A stretch of 64,000 bases of DNA from Otis tarda (taxonomy: Eukaryota > Chordata > Aves > Otidiformes > Otididae): contig CM048553.1 of assembly GCA_026413225.1 (NCBI GenBank), forward strand, positions 47,966,001-48,030,000, written 5' to 3'. Position numbers and translations under genes: made by a program. The notes below the pieces were generated by a model. The model did not search any database, was not told where the DNA came from, and was given only the letters and a program-made list of their open reading frames with translations. Below are positions 11,401 through 22,700 of the stretch, in pieces. Position 1 is the stretch's first letter; the number at the start of each line of letters is the position of its first letter.

Positions 11401-11800
11401 TCCTTGCTCTTATGGCTGCACTCAAAATAGGTGCCGCCTTCGCCTGCAGAGCCAGTATTTAACACCTTTGTTTACAAAAGCTCCGGATAACCTCCTCTGC
11501 AGGAGGTGCTACAGAAAAGCAAGAGCCTCTCCTAGCTTATTCAAACAGAGTGCCAGGGTTTCTGAGGAATGTACAGGAAGCTCTGTCCAGGAAATAATAT
11601 TCCCACTGTCCCTTACTGATTTGTCAAAACTTAATTTTCTTTAATGGGGGTTTTAAATCCACACAGTCTTTTCCACATCCCTTCTCCTCCACCCTGTGGT
11701 AGTTCGTTCCTGGACTATAAGCACAGGCACTGACCAAACATATCAGTGGATTTAAAAAAATGAAACAGGTACTTTACATGTAATTAGTTTAGTGATTTGC
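8491..11800. other. Non-coding DNA, no gene seen
   Basis: Single-copy sequence with no recognisable exon. The longest frame, 152 aa on plus at 9727-10185, has no domain I know and mixed low-complexity composition. One degraded MIR-like fragment lies at 9235-9312. No other structure was noticed. Confidence 0.55.
9235..9312 (-). mobile_element. Degraded MIR-like SINE fragment
   Basis: CCTTTCTGAAATGAGGACA followed by ATAATA and a TTTATGAAAT-like end resembles the reverse complement of the MIR tail, which in that direction runs CTCAGTTTCCTCATCTGTAA then AATGGGGATAATAATA. The match is partial and old. The MIR/CORE-SINE group predates the amniote radiation, so faint copies are expected in birds. 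Confidence 0.5.
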
Positions 11801-13540
11801 TCAGCTGCTGATTCACGTGCATAACCTCAATTAACATTAATGGGAGTTATGTAGGCATGTCAAGGGCAGAATAGACCCCTAATAATCTAACATGGAATGT
11901 TATTACATTACTGCTGTAATTATATCCTGCACACACATTATTTCTACTTTGCTTCATGAACTGCTCTTCAAATGCGGTGGCTACTCATCTGTTATGCTGC
12001 ATGCGTTAACGCTGAGGTTACACTTAGCATTACCCTTCCTTTTTCATTGTTCTGCTGCCTGTTCACAGAAGGTGCACGTAACTAAATAAGCAACCAGCCA
12101 GTTGGTATTTTGCGAAGCTACAAGTTTTGTTTTTTGAAGGTGATACTGGAAGCCAGAAACAGTCAAAACCCGACAAACCTCAGCAGAAGAGCATGTCATC
12201 TCTCCTTCAGCATTTTATTTTTATTTATTTTTAATTGGAATCTGAGCAAGCGTGGCTGAGACACCTTTAGCCTCATGATCAAGGAAAGTCGGGGGTACAG
12301 GAATCATACCTCTCAAGGAGGTGTTGAAATGATTCTGCCATTCCAGAGGTTTTTTTGGTCTTTATTAAATGCTTCCTCTTCCAGGCGAAAAAAAGAGGGA
12401 GAGTGGTCCTATCCTGGTGCACCAGTTGGATGTTAGTGGAAACTAAAGAAATTGAGAAAAATGAACCTTATCTAACCAGTGTAAATAGCAATTTTCAGGT
12501 AATAAAGCTTAACATAGCTGGCTCAGTCTATTCTGTCTCTTGTTCTGTCCAGTGAAGTTGCTGTATATGGACAACAGCTTTCCAATTCCAGCTGTGGGAT
12601 ATATTCTGCCTCTGTGTTTGTACCACTGCTCTCTGAACTGTCACACACATTTCAGTATTTTTGTCTCGAGGCTCTCTCCTGCACTTCTGCAGAAGATAAG
12701 GCCTAATACAGTTCTGAGCGTGTGGGCTACTGTTCAAACCTGCGTATTGGTAGCAGCACAGTATATCCCTGCAACTAATCTTCAGCTCCCTGTGGCCATC
12801 TTGCCGTGACAATCGTGCCCGGTACCTTGGATATGACACTGCTGTGGAATCAGAGGTATGCACAGTATGCCTGCACCTTTACAGGATCACACCGCTAAGC
12901 CGAGTAGTTCAGATTAGCTTGGCAATTAAGGGATAGTGAAAAGCGCTGAATCCTTAAGGCTGACTGACAACGTGGCACTAGTCAATGAAAAGGGAAAAAA
13001 AAAGAAGCGCTTGCAAAAACCTGAACATTGTGAAATAGCCAAAGCCCCCAAGTTAGCACACTTTATATATGATCACTATCAGGCAGGCAGCCACTTCTGG
13101 GCCGAAGGCACTGGCTGATACTGATATCTACCAATATCTTATCGAGATATTTGGTTTTACTACTTCTGTTTGTGTAGGCCCTAATGTTTGTTAAAGTGTT
13201 TGTTAAAACGGAGCTCTGTTTCCAAGGTAACAGCTACCTAACTTTATTACTAAAACTGCACTAATTCAAACAGGGATCTGAACAAACAGATTCATGTTAA
13301 TGTCAAGCTCCATTAAAAATACAAGGAAAAAAAAAAATCAATGTTCACCAAATGGAAAAAGAAAAGAAATCAATAGACAAATTTTATTTTCAGCCTTTTA
13401 AACGGGGTTTTGTAAACAGTAATTTAAAAAACTAATTAAAAAAAGTAAAACTACGTAAGAGTAGTACACAGCATCCTTGTAAGCTGTACTGTAAAGAGGA
13501 GAACAAAAAGATTCAATGATAATGTAGAAATAATTATTAG
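11801..13540. other. Non-coding DNA, no gene seen
   Basis: Single-copy AT-rich DNA. It begins with a weak fragment of the TCAATGGGA-core ancient repeat (11826-11870) and has a T-rich TTTAT-like run near 12215-12235. Several A runs lie between 12990 and 13450. No coding exon or RNA gene was recognised. Confidence 0.55.
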
Positions 13541-13549
13541 AGCTGCAAA

Positions 13550-13640
13550 ACCTTGAGAAATAGAGGCACAGAAGTGGAATGACCTGTCTCAAGCCACGTG
13601 CAGCCAGGTCTCCTAACATCTTGTCCAGTGCCCCTGGGCT
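13550..13640 (+). mobile_element. Degraded MIR-like/amniote SINE tail
   Basis: GAGAAATAGAGGCACAGAAG, then TGACCTGTCTCAAGCCACG, then CCAGGTCTCCTAACATCTTG and TCCAGTGCCC follow the order of a MIR-family tail: GAAACTGAGGCACAGAGA, GTGACTTGCCCAAGGTCAC, then ...TCTCCTGACTCC and CCAGTGC. The order and spacing agree over about 90 bp, which makes chance unlikely despite heavy divergence. Confidence 0.65.
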
Positions 13641-15034
13641 GTGACTCAAGAGCGATGACCAAAAGCCTCAGAGAAGAGCAAAGGTGTGATGGTATCGTGC
13701 CCTGCATTACTGTAAGTTGCGTGGGTGACAGCAGCTGTGCCTCTGTTGCTGCCGGGGCTCTAATATTTGCTAGCAACCAACATGCAAACACTCCAGGGAT
13801 CCTGGTTATGTGGTTTGATTCCTAATATATGCCAAAGCCCCTGCTGCCCCCGTTTTCCCCGCCATCGTTATCCTTGCCGGCAGAAAGGCAGGTACGCTGG
13901 CACGTGCTACGGGCGCCGTTGCAGTCTGCTGTGTGGGCACATCCGGCGGCGTGCTGGCACGGTGACAGCTGACGCTGTCAGGTGACATGTGCAGCTCAAA
14001 GGGATGTTGGGGATGGGGTATCGCTTGCGGTCGAGACACCGGCTAAACACTTGGGAGATCTGCGTCTGTCTGCTCCCTGCTCTGAGCCTCCGTGCTCCCC
14101 GTCCGACTGTAAAATGGGGGTCAGAGTTCTTGGTTACCTGATGCCATTTTGAAGCTAAATCCATTACTATGGGCAGCTATGCGGAAGGCAGCAAGGCTTA
14201 GAGGATGCCAAGTGAGCTGTTTTGAAATCAGGCCTTTGCACGGTAACTCAGCCATTGGCTCTTTATGATTTATGTGACATTTATCTGATCCCAGAAGCCC
14301 CCATGCATTTCCTTTCAAATGAAGTCTGTCTTGGCAGGCCCATGAGTTTTGAAGCTGTTAGAAAAAGATTTTTGCAAGGAGTAACAACGACTTTTCCCCT
14401 TCACTGGGCCATATCTTTTCCACTTTGCCACTGTTAATAAATATTCTTTCTTCCAAAATCTAGATGGAGGAGAGAGGGGTATAGAGAGATAATTTTTCTG
14501 AATTTTCCACGCTAGTGTTTTCCCTAGACAAAATACTGTTTTGTTGTTTAAAGGATTGAAAATAAGCGACCCTAACCTCGAAATGCCTGAAGTGCTAGTA
14601 GTGAGAGTTCCTGATAGAGTTCATTTGTTCAAGATCCAAGTTATTTCATTATTTTCAAGAACAGGATGTTTCATTTCTTTCTCTAAAACATTAACTACTG
14701 AACATTTTTGGCCTCCTTGACAAATGAAATTTTAGATAGATGTGTGACAGTAGATTTTACCTTCCTGACTAGAAAACAGTGAAGGTAATGTCACATGCTT
14801 GCCCCTTGGGCAGAGCTCTACCATGTCAATAACGCATTATCTAACTCAATACAGCTCTCCAAAAAAAGGAGGTAGGGCACAGAGTATGTAGCCGGTGCTT
14901 GTACCCCAGCATCTAGTATTTAGTCTTTACCTTCTTGGTACCTGTAAAGAAAAAATTTGAGAATGGGAAGGTGAAAGGCAAAATCTGGTGGGCGTACACT
15001 CATAAGGCCTGTCTGGTAAAGAAAGAGTGCAAAT
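13641..15034. other. Non-coding DNA, no gene seen
   Basis: Holds a mild CpG cluster around 13850-13985 (too weak to call an island), a minus-strand MIR-like fragment at 14065-14143, and otherwise featureless AT-rich DNA up to the solo LTR. Confidence 0.55.
14065..14143 (-). mobile_element. Degraded MIR-like SINE fragment
   Basis: CTCTGAGCCTCCGTGCTCCC followed by CGACTGTAAAATGGGGGTCA and TTGGTTACCTGATG matches the order of a reversed MIR tail: GGGCCTCAGTTTCCCCATC, TGTAAAATGGGGATAATA, then TACCTACCTCA. It lies about 430 bp from the plus-strand copy at 13550; the two are separate insertions in opposite orientation. Confidence 0.65.
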
Positions 15035-15039
15035 GAGAC
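15035..15039. repeat. Target-site duplication, left copy (GAGAC)
   Basis: GAGAC directly precedes the TG that opens the solo LTR. The same five bases follow its terminal CA at 16166-16170. Confidence 0.85.
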
Positions 15040-16165
15040 TGTTCTGGTTTTGTTAGTGAGGGGGGCTAAGGTGGTAGCTTCTGTAGGAAACTGCTAGAAG
15101 TCGCTCCCCTTTGTTTAGTGGACTCGGCCGGGCCTAGGGCAGACCCGCTGCTGGCCGAGGCCGAGCCAATTGGTAGCAGAATGTCCCATGATAATGCCTC
15201 TGTGATAACGTATTTAAGTAGGGGAAAACAGGAAAAGGGAAGGAGAGATGTGAAGCAGCTGAGTGGGGGGCAGAGAGGGGGAGGCACGAGCCTCATGGGC
15301 CTTGCAGGTCTCACCCTCTGGCCTCCCGCAGGGCAGCCGACTGGGCCCAACTCGGCCCGGCCTGGCTGCAAGAAGTGGAGAGGAGATGAGAAGGAAGTGA
15401 ACAAGATGTAAAAAGGATCCTGAGAGGCGTCTGCCAGCCTGTTGTGAGGAACGGCTGCAGACACCAAGGTCAGTGGAGGGGGAGGAGTAACGTGGCTCCT
15501 GGCCAAGACTCCTCTGCAGCTCGTGGTGAAGACCATGGTGGAGTAGGTTGTCCCCCTGCAGCCCATGAAGGTCCATGGAGGGGCAGAGATCCACCTGCAG
15601 CCCGTGGAGGACCCCATGCCGGAGCAGGTGGAGGCCTGAAGGAGGCTGTGGCCTGTGGAGGGCCCGCTGGGGCAGCTGTTCTAGAGGGACTGCACCCCGT
15701 GGAAGAGATGACCCACGCCGGAGCAGTTTCACGAAGGGCTGTGGCCCGTGGGAGGGACCCCACGTTGGAGCAGAGGAGGAATGTGAGGAGTTCTTCCCCC
15801 GACGATGATACAGCGGCATAAAGCAACGTGTGATGAACTGACCGCGACCCCCATTCCCTTTTTTCCCCCCTGTGCCGCTCGGGAGGGGAAGGTAGTAGAG
15901 ATAATGTAAAGCTCGGGAAGAGGGAGGGGTGGGGGGAGGTTATCTTGTTCCCTGTCTCATTCTCTTGCTAATTTTAGAAATAAATAAGTCTTTTTCCCCA
16001 AGTCGAGTCTGTTTTGCCCGTAATGGTAACTTTAAGGATTTCTTCCCGTCCTTATCTCAAACCTTGAGCCATTTTTCTTATATCATCTCCTCCTATTCTC
16101 TCGGAGGGTGGGGGGAGTGAGAGAGAGACTGCGTAGTCTGGTCCCTATTGGGGCTGAACTAGACA
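15040..16165 (+). mobile_element. Solo LTR of an avian endogenous retrovirus
   Basis: A 1,126-bp LTR opening with TGTTCTGGTTTTG and ending in CA, flanked by the 5-bp duplication GAGAC. Its parts run as follows: a U3 with a TATA-like TATTTAAG at 15211-15218; a GC-rich body at about 15555-15780 with roughly five degenerate repeats of a word like GCCCGTGGGAGGGACC plus GGAGCAG; an AATAAA at 15979-15984; then a U5-like segment with AAGTCGAGTCTGTTTTGCCC, a word I recognise from LTRs common across bird genomes. A 5-bp duplication is typical of ERVL-class (class III) elements, although some gamma-type elements also give 5 bp. No internal gag, pol or env is present, so it is a solo LTR left by recombination. 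Intact ends, a matching duplication and retained CpGs suggest it is not among the oldest insertions. The frames of 201, 183, 125 and 118 aa inside it are by-products. Confidence 0.9.
15555..15780 (+). repeat. Degenerate tandem repeats inside the LTR
   Basis: About five related units begin near 15559, 15598, 15645, 15690 and 15738. Each has a GCAGCCCGTGG-like start followed by GACCC(C)AC and GGAGCAG. Spacing is about 40-50 bp. Such units within LTRs are often enhancer or structural repeats; here no function is shown. Confidence 0.7.
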
Positions 16166-16170
16166 GAGAC
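16166..16170. repeat. Target-site duplication, right copy (GAGAC)
   Basis: The five bases after the terminal CA of the LTR match 15035-15039, marking a clean integration. Confidence 0.85.
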
Positions 16171-16339
16171 AAAAACGACCTATGGCACAATGCGGTAGTT
16201 TATTTGTATTTATCCTCCTAAGGATAACTAGTGATTGGAATGCCTTTCAGAACACAGTAAAAGACATTGCCACATAAAACCTGAGTGCAGCAGCCATTTG
16301 AAAGAAGGGACTGATGACAACAGAAGTCTCTGGCAACAT

Positions 16340-17330
16340 TTGATGATTTTTGTCAAGACAGCTGTCTTCTCCTCTCATTAGTCTTTTGGAGAGGCATCAT
16401 CCATTAAAACGGCACACGATACCCCTTTTCCTCCCGTCCTCTCCCCCTTCTCTAGCCACCTCACTGGTATTACATTGTTTGCCCCGTATTCTAAATGATA
16501 TTTACTGTAAATCTTCTTTGATTCAGTTACTTCACCTTGGCATCCCATCAGCTGGCAAACGCAAGTAATGAACTGAAGGGAACATAGTTAAGTTGATATC
16601 TTAAATACACACAAATCCCACATGCTGTGGCAACAACAAAATGAATAACAAACACACTGCATGAAAATCCTCTTAAATTCTCTATTTTTTTTTGAATTCC
16701 AGCCTTGCATACAACAGGAGGAACATCTTAAAAAATAATCCTGTAATATTCCTGAACTAACAGCATTGACATGAGGCACAGGATGGTCTTCTTAAGCTTC
16801 TCCGCATATCTCAGACAATCACAGCTGCTGCTAGTAAATTAATGGCTGCAAGGAGATTGGGAGAGGGAGAAGGAGGAGAAAAAAGGGAAATGGAAAGCCT
16901 CGTAGGTGGCCTCGTCTCCGCCAAAACTAAATATTTTCATTGGAGCTTTTTCCATTCAACAATTGGCAGCTTTATCCAGAGGCCTTAAACCGACAGAAAA
17001 ATTCTTACAGTTGCAAGACTGACTGCTAATGGGATGCAGCACTATCTGCTAATGCACATGAATTAATATCTATTTAATAATAGAATTGTTTTCTCCTAAA
17101 GTGCCTTTCATCTTTCTTTTCCTTTAAATTCTTGCCTGCTAGGTCTGCCCGCTTCCCTTTGCCCTAGAAATTAAACCTTGGCACTTTCTTTATGCAAGAT
17201 TTATGCTAGAAACGTTGGCTGGTATTTCATTGTCAGTCCGGGTGTGATTCTGCTGTGACATTTCCAGCTAGATTTTTATGGCAGCTGCAGTTAAACCAAC
17301 ATCAAGCATAAAAACAAACATTTTTTTTCC
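16340..17330. promoter_or_regulatory. Possible conserved non-coding block
   Basis: Single-copy, repeat-free stretch. A 14-bp perfect palindrome, AAGACAGCTGTCTT, with a central CAGCTG E-box lies at 16355-16368. Homeodomain-like words such as TAAATTAATGG near 16836 and GAATTAATATC near 17060 follow, and the text from about 16780 to 17330 keeps CpGs amid AT-rich words. That texture is typical of conserved developmental enhancers. No frame longer than about 70 aa has recognisable content. Conservation is inferred, not measured. Confidence 0.33.
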
Positions 17331-18710
17331 CTGGCAGAGTTCATTTACATCAGTGAACCAGGCTAAAAGGTGCACTACCCAAAGCACTTTTGGCTGGTAT
17401 TACTTACATCTGCCCCAGAGGGCTTTGCTAGGATAGATATAGCTGGACTGCCAGTAGCTCAAATTGGGGGCTGGGGTGAGGAGGGGTTGTTTCTGTGTGT
17501 GTCTGTGCATGTGTGCACAGAGAGTAGCTGAAGTGCAGAGTGGATAGTGAAAGAAAAAAAAGAGTTCAAATATGCAATCTGTTGTTCTGATGTTTGGGTT
17601 TAAAAAAACCCCAAACTGATGAAGTTTGGAGGAAAAATAGCAGGGCACCCTGACATGTTCAAGACCAGTTGACTCACGCTGTCTGTTGGATTCAGTGGAG
17701 GTGGCTGAAGAGGTTGCTGACTTCTGCCTGCCCACCTCACCTCACCCGGAGCTTATTGCTGTCAGAAGCAGGCCCTGACAGAACAACTGACCTGGTTGTT
17801 TCTCAGCCACCCCAGGTAACAACCTACCATGTTAATGTGATTCAAAGAAATAGTTCCCAACAAAGGTTTTATTCATAGCAGTCCTGTAAAAGATTTGATT
17901 TTCATTTTCAAAGCTTCCAGCCTGCTCTGGACTTTTCCAATTGGATTGGAAGAGTAGACAGAGCACGCAGGAAGAGTACTATTAAGCTAGAAAGTGATTT
18001 GATAGCCACAGTCAACGCTTTAATCAACAAAGACAGTTATCCTTGGGAGTGAAGTTCTTAGTGCTAATAATCAGTAGCCAATGGCTCTTTTCTTCACCTA
18101 CCTCATACTTTAATGAAAGCAGAGCCCACAGAATCTGTGGTGAAGGTACATAGGAGGAATGGAGGAAAAAACAAAAGGAGATGCCAGGCAGGTCCTGTGG
18201 TGGTGGAAGGGAGGGATCCTGGTGAGATACAGGGAGAACAGTGGGAATGTGGGCATGCAGAGCCCCAGGATGCAGAAAACTAAGGAGACCTTGAGCAAGG
18301 AGAGAATAGGAACCTGTAATCGGTGGGCTTCCATAATTATGAACCTGTAATCTCAGCATGTAGAGTAGAGTGGGAGTCCCTTTTTTACTCACTTCTTAAA
18401 CATACTTGTCAGAAGAGGCTCAGCCTCCTTGTCAGAAGAGGCTCAGAGGTGGTGCTAGGAGTTCCGGACTGTCCAGCTGCAGTGTCTTTTCCTCTGGAAA
18501 CTTTTCCCAGTTTGCTGGGAACGTCCTCTGTCTCCCTTTTCCCTCTCTGGCACATAGTCTATGCATTGTTAAATATTGATGCATTTTCATTCTGCAAGGC
18601 TCTCTGCCCCTTGAATTTCTTTGGCCTTCGATGTTGTTTTCTCTTCAGTGCTTGCTTTCAACCTGTCTGGACCCAGGGGGAGGAAAGGAGTGGGGGGAGA
18701 CTGTAAATTA
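17331..18710. other. Non-coding DNA, no gene seen
   Basis: Single-copy DNA with a 23-bp tandem duplication at 18405-18446. Open frames up to 127 aa (plus, 18323-18706) and 122 aa (minus, 18024-18392) have no known domain. A run AAAAAAACCCCAAAC near 17604 echoes the A/C-rich tract at 18830. Confidence 0.5.
18405..18446. repeat. 23-bp tandem duplication
   Basis: CTTGTCAGAAGAGGCTCAG occurs at 18405-18423 and again at 18428-18446, giving a 23-bp period with 19 identical bases. A recent local duplication is the simplest explanation. Confidence 0.9.
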
Positions 18711-18711
18711 A

Positions 18712-18785
18712 CCACCTCATGTAAATCAGTATAACTCCACTGACTACAATGAAGCTGCGCTGAATTACTGTAGCTGAGAACCTGC
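18712..18785. repeat. Ancient TCAATGG-core repeat fragment
   Basis: TGTAAATCAGTATAACTCCA, CTGACTACAATGAAGCT, then a GCTGAATTACTGTA-like end resembles a palindromic dispersed repeat seen across amniotes, with a form like TGTAAATCCGGAGTAACTCC then ACTGAAGTCAATGGAGTTAC. I cannot recall its database name. Confidence 0.5.
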
Positions 18786-18828
18786 TTTGTCGTGTCTCCC
18801 TCTTTGGTGTGTTTTGTATTGCCTATTG

Positions 18829-18890
18829 TGAAAAAAAAAACCCCAAAAAACCAAACCCAAAACAAAACAGAAAAACACTCCACCAAAACT
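18829..18890. repeat. A/C-rich low-complexity tract
   Basis: A run of ten A is followed by CCCCAAAAAACC, AAACCCAAAACAAAACAG and similar words. Its complement is T-rich with G runs. It is simple low-complexity DNA of a kind frequent in bird genomes; similar short runs recur at 17604, 27275, 30320 and 51390. Confidence 0.75.
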
Positions 18891-19720
18891 CCACTTCTTT
18901 TCTGTTTTGCTCTCCTAAGAGGTGCAGCTGTATGCTAATAGTCTTCTTCTCTAGTGGGAAATGGAAAGGGCTGTAGCACGCTTTGATAAACCGGGAAGCA
19001 GAAAGCCGACTCTGACGCTAGTGCGCAAAGAGAGAAACATACGGAGCTTTTTTTCCCCCTCTTCTCTCCCTCACAGCAATTTCACACTCTTTTAGCTCTG
19101 TTGACCTCTATGGAGTCTCTCCTAATTTACAGCGCCATAAACAAAATGGGAATGATGCCCTCTGAAATGTGCAGAATTGTTTTCGGCTTACACCGACAAA
19201 CACGGTGTATTCTGGGGATTTGTGAAGGCGTCTCTCTACTTGGTGAGTTTCTTGCATTATACACCTTCTGCTCTTACTGGCTTGTTTTATTTGGATGTGT
19301 AAGAGAGATGCAAATAGCAATGCACTTATGTGGCCTGCTGCTTTGGAAGAATCTGAGGGACTCAGTTTCTGCCATATTGCCTTTTAAACAAACAGTTGGA
19401 AGTTGCATGGTCATGGCTGGAGCAACAGTCAAGCCCTTGACTGTGCCAGTACCCTGAGGCTGGGTTTGGAGTTACCACTCTGCCGATTAATTGCACACCG
19501 CGAGTGGACTGGTGTTGCTTTTCTTTGCCCTGTGCCTGCCTGTGCCTCGGTGCATGTCCAAGGTGTGCCATTAATCAGCCTGACTATATGGGCTGTTCCG
19601 TCTTATTGCTTAATTAAGACTTGCCAGTAATTTACTTGAGATTAATACCTATTTAGATGGAGCTGAAGTTTCATCTCTTTGGAGGATGAGTTATTGAACT
19701 GCATTATGTGAAGTAAATCA
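18890..19720. promoter_or_regulatory. Possible conserved non-coding block with POU octamer
   Basis: Repeat-free stretch with a perfect POU octamer ATGCAAAT at 19308-19315, GATTAATTG at 19485-19493, ATTAATCA at 19570-19577 and the palindrome CTTAATTAAG at 19609-19618. The last sits inside a wider inverted pair GTCTTA/TAAGAC (19600-19605 and 19615-19620). A cluster of homeodomain and POU words in single-copy DNA is typical of developmental enhancers. The 118-aa plus frame at 19101-19457 has no known domain and I treat it as chance. Confidence 0.33.
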
Positions 19721-22700
19721 ATAAAATATTACTGGAAATGAGAATGACTCTCCCTTGCACTTCAGTCCTTTCACTAAGCTCACAGACAAAACTAACTTAA
19801 GGAAGGCATTCACATTTCAACTTAGCTTTCCACCTTCCATCTAGATGTGTTGTCTATTAATATCTCTGATCACCTTGCTCTAGTTACCTGAATCATATTG
19901 TAAAGTCAAGACCTGAGAGAGCACTGCTAAGTATAAGAGGTGCTTTTAATCAGTTACAGAGTGGTGGCCCTGTTAGGATATGACCCAGAGCCCAGTCTCT
20001 CCAGGGGTTATTACAAAACCAACATCCTCAGACCGGTCTCAAATTGCTATTAAAGGAGTGCTTTGTATCACCATGTTTACACTTTATTCATAAGGAACAG
20101 CAGAGAGGTCATCAAGTGGGTGATGTCCAGAATATGTGGAATAATTGTAGGGTTTTGTTAAGCTAATACAACTTGTTTACCAAATGCAAATAGCTTCCAC
20201 TTAATATCATGTCTTAATTCTGTTCCAGTGCTGAGGAACATTTTTCACTGGTCACGTCACCTGCCTGTGGTGACCAGGCTCTTTGAGCAGGACACTTCTC
20301 TCAAGAGACGCACTCTACCAGGAAAGCTCCAGGTAGTCTTGAAGAACAGAGCTAGCCTTTCTGCCTTTTCTTCCACACCTTCTCTTTGTCACCTAACCTT
20401 GACCTTCTGGGATGAATCTGACATATGCCCTCTCTCTACAAAGACATATAGTTTTACCATGAGGGATGACTGGTTACTTTCCACTCCCAGTTGTCCTACT
20501 CTTCACCCAGCCCTATCCCAAAAGAGAAGTGCAGAGGCTTTGTTCTTTCCTCCATTCCTGTGAAAAAATGTTTACTTCTGATACCATTTGATTAGCAACC
20601 TGCCACAGAAACTGGAACCTTATTTTCTGTGTAATAATTGTTCCTGTCTTTGTAATAATCTTTTCTAACATGTGACCAGAGTCAGGCTGCAGGGACATTA
20701 AAGGGTCTGACATTCACTGACTCAAGTGGCTGCCGTAGCAAGTGCTAGGAGAGGGGGAGATGCTAATGTTGAGTGAGGGATGGACTTCAGTTCAGAGGTG
20801 TTCACTGAGATGGCAGAGTTCATCTCTAGCCTGGAGCGTCTGTTGGTTTGAAAAAAACCACATCCCCTTCTAAAGTTTGGGCAAAATAAGAGGGCTTTTC
20901 TCTTACTTGTGTGTGATTCAGGGGAGTCTTTTGCTTAGACCTTAAAGCAAGGACAACCTTCACCTCTTACCAGCTTCTCGCTCTGTCCTTCTTTCTCTTC
21001 ATTGCTTCTTTTAGCTTCACTGCTGTCGTCACTGAAAAGCCTCCTGAGTGCTTGTACTGTAGGGAAGAGATCACACAGCTAAGAAATGAGATGCTCTCTT
21101 GGCAGCAGGTGCTGTTTAAAGCAGGGGTTAATGTGCTCTTCTGGCCTCAGATGAACCCAGTTTCAGAGCATCCCCATGCCCCAGCTGTCCTTTTCCACTC
21201 TGCTAAACATTATCCCCACTTCGTATCTGCCAGCACAACTGCAGGTTGGAGGTGCTCCCTAACCCAATTCTGTCACAGTAATCTGGGTCAGCCTCAACAC
21301 TTCCAGCACTACGTTTATTTTTGTAGCTCTCATCACTTCAACAGTTGGGTTAGAGGGCCCTTTCATGTGCAATTATGCTGACAAAACTGAGAGGGAAGTG
21401 AGCTCCAGAGGGGGCTCAGTGGAGCAGCGCGGGGTGCCAGTGGCCAGGACAGCAGGCTGACCATTCCCTAAAGCACACAATGAACAAACCTGGGGAGGGA
21501 CAGCCCACATCAGTTTTTTGATGTCCTGAGGCTTTTGTCCTCTCCTGGCAACAAGAGTAGATGGGAAGTCTACAAATTTAGAATTTAATTCCTAAATTCA
21601 CAATATGCTTGCATGTTAACAAAGGATAATAGGCTCCTTAGCTAAACTCTTTCCACCTTAGTATGTACCCCTTCTTCTCTAGCTGATGTTACTGATTTGG
21701 GACTCAGCCTTGCAGTGAGCCTTGTAGGGTGCAAGTATCAAGCTACAAAAGGTTTCCTGAAAAAAGAGGCCTCAGGTATGCCTTCCAGTTGGCTAAAAAC
21801 ATCCATGGGCGTCAAAAGAGCAGAAAAGCTGATGAGCTCAACCTCCATAGAAACAGCACAAAAGCAGATGGATTTGCTGAGGAATGTAATCAGTGGCAAA
21901 TGCTAGGATTTTTTGATTTAATATCAAACAGGAGAAAGCTACAAAGTTTGGAGCTGAACTTCCCTTAAGTTTAATAGAGGAGCAGGGAAGAACTGTTCAT
22001 ATTACAGGTTTTGGTCCACCTCCTCTTTTGATATTTAACTGTCGGCAAAAGGCACCAGAGAAAGAAAGAAAAGAAATCATCTAGACACTTTGTTTTATTA
22101 TTAGCTAAGTTTGGTATTTTCCTAGACGCTCTTCTTCTAACCCTTCCCACCTCTATTTCCATCCTTCATTTCACTGAGGTTATTCTATATGCTAGAGCTG
22201 TTTCTCTACAAAAAAAAAGCCAACTACAAAATCTTTAGACATTTGCCCCTGGAAAATAAGTACGCTGTAAATAATACACAGGAGTAAGAGCCTCATGAGG
22301 ATCTGAGTCCAAGCAGATGTCACTTACTTGGAACTGAATATAATACCTCTAATACCTCTGAAAACAAACCAATCCTGCCAGTCCCAGCCTCTGTCACCTC
22401 TTCAATAACATCTGATCATTGGAGCAGGCTTGGCAATTCGAGGAAAGCTGTCCTTTGCCCCATGAGAAGCTGGCATACAGGAGAGCATAGGCTGCCAACT
22501 CAGTGTTGAACTGTTATGACACTGGAGTCGCTAACCATTTTACAAACAGTTGGAAGCAGCTTTTACATGACTTCCACCTCCTCAGGCTTTTCGACCTCTC
22601 TCTTCAGCCTCTGCCTTTATTAAACATAATGAAAATGTCAAGACTGTTCTTAGACCCACTCGCTTGGGCATGTGCACCTCCTGAGTGAAAACGGGTTTGT

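Noticed and set aside
15066-15826. Open frames of 77-201 aa on both strands
   Set aside because: All lie inside the solo LTR and arise from its GC-rich tandem units. An LTR carries no viral gene, and the peptides show no known domain.
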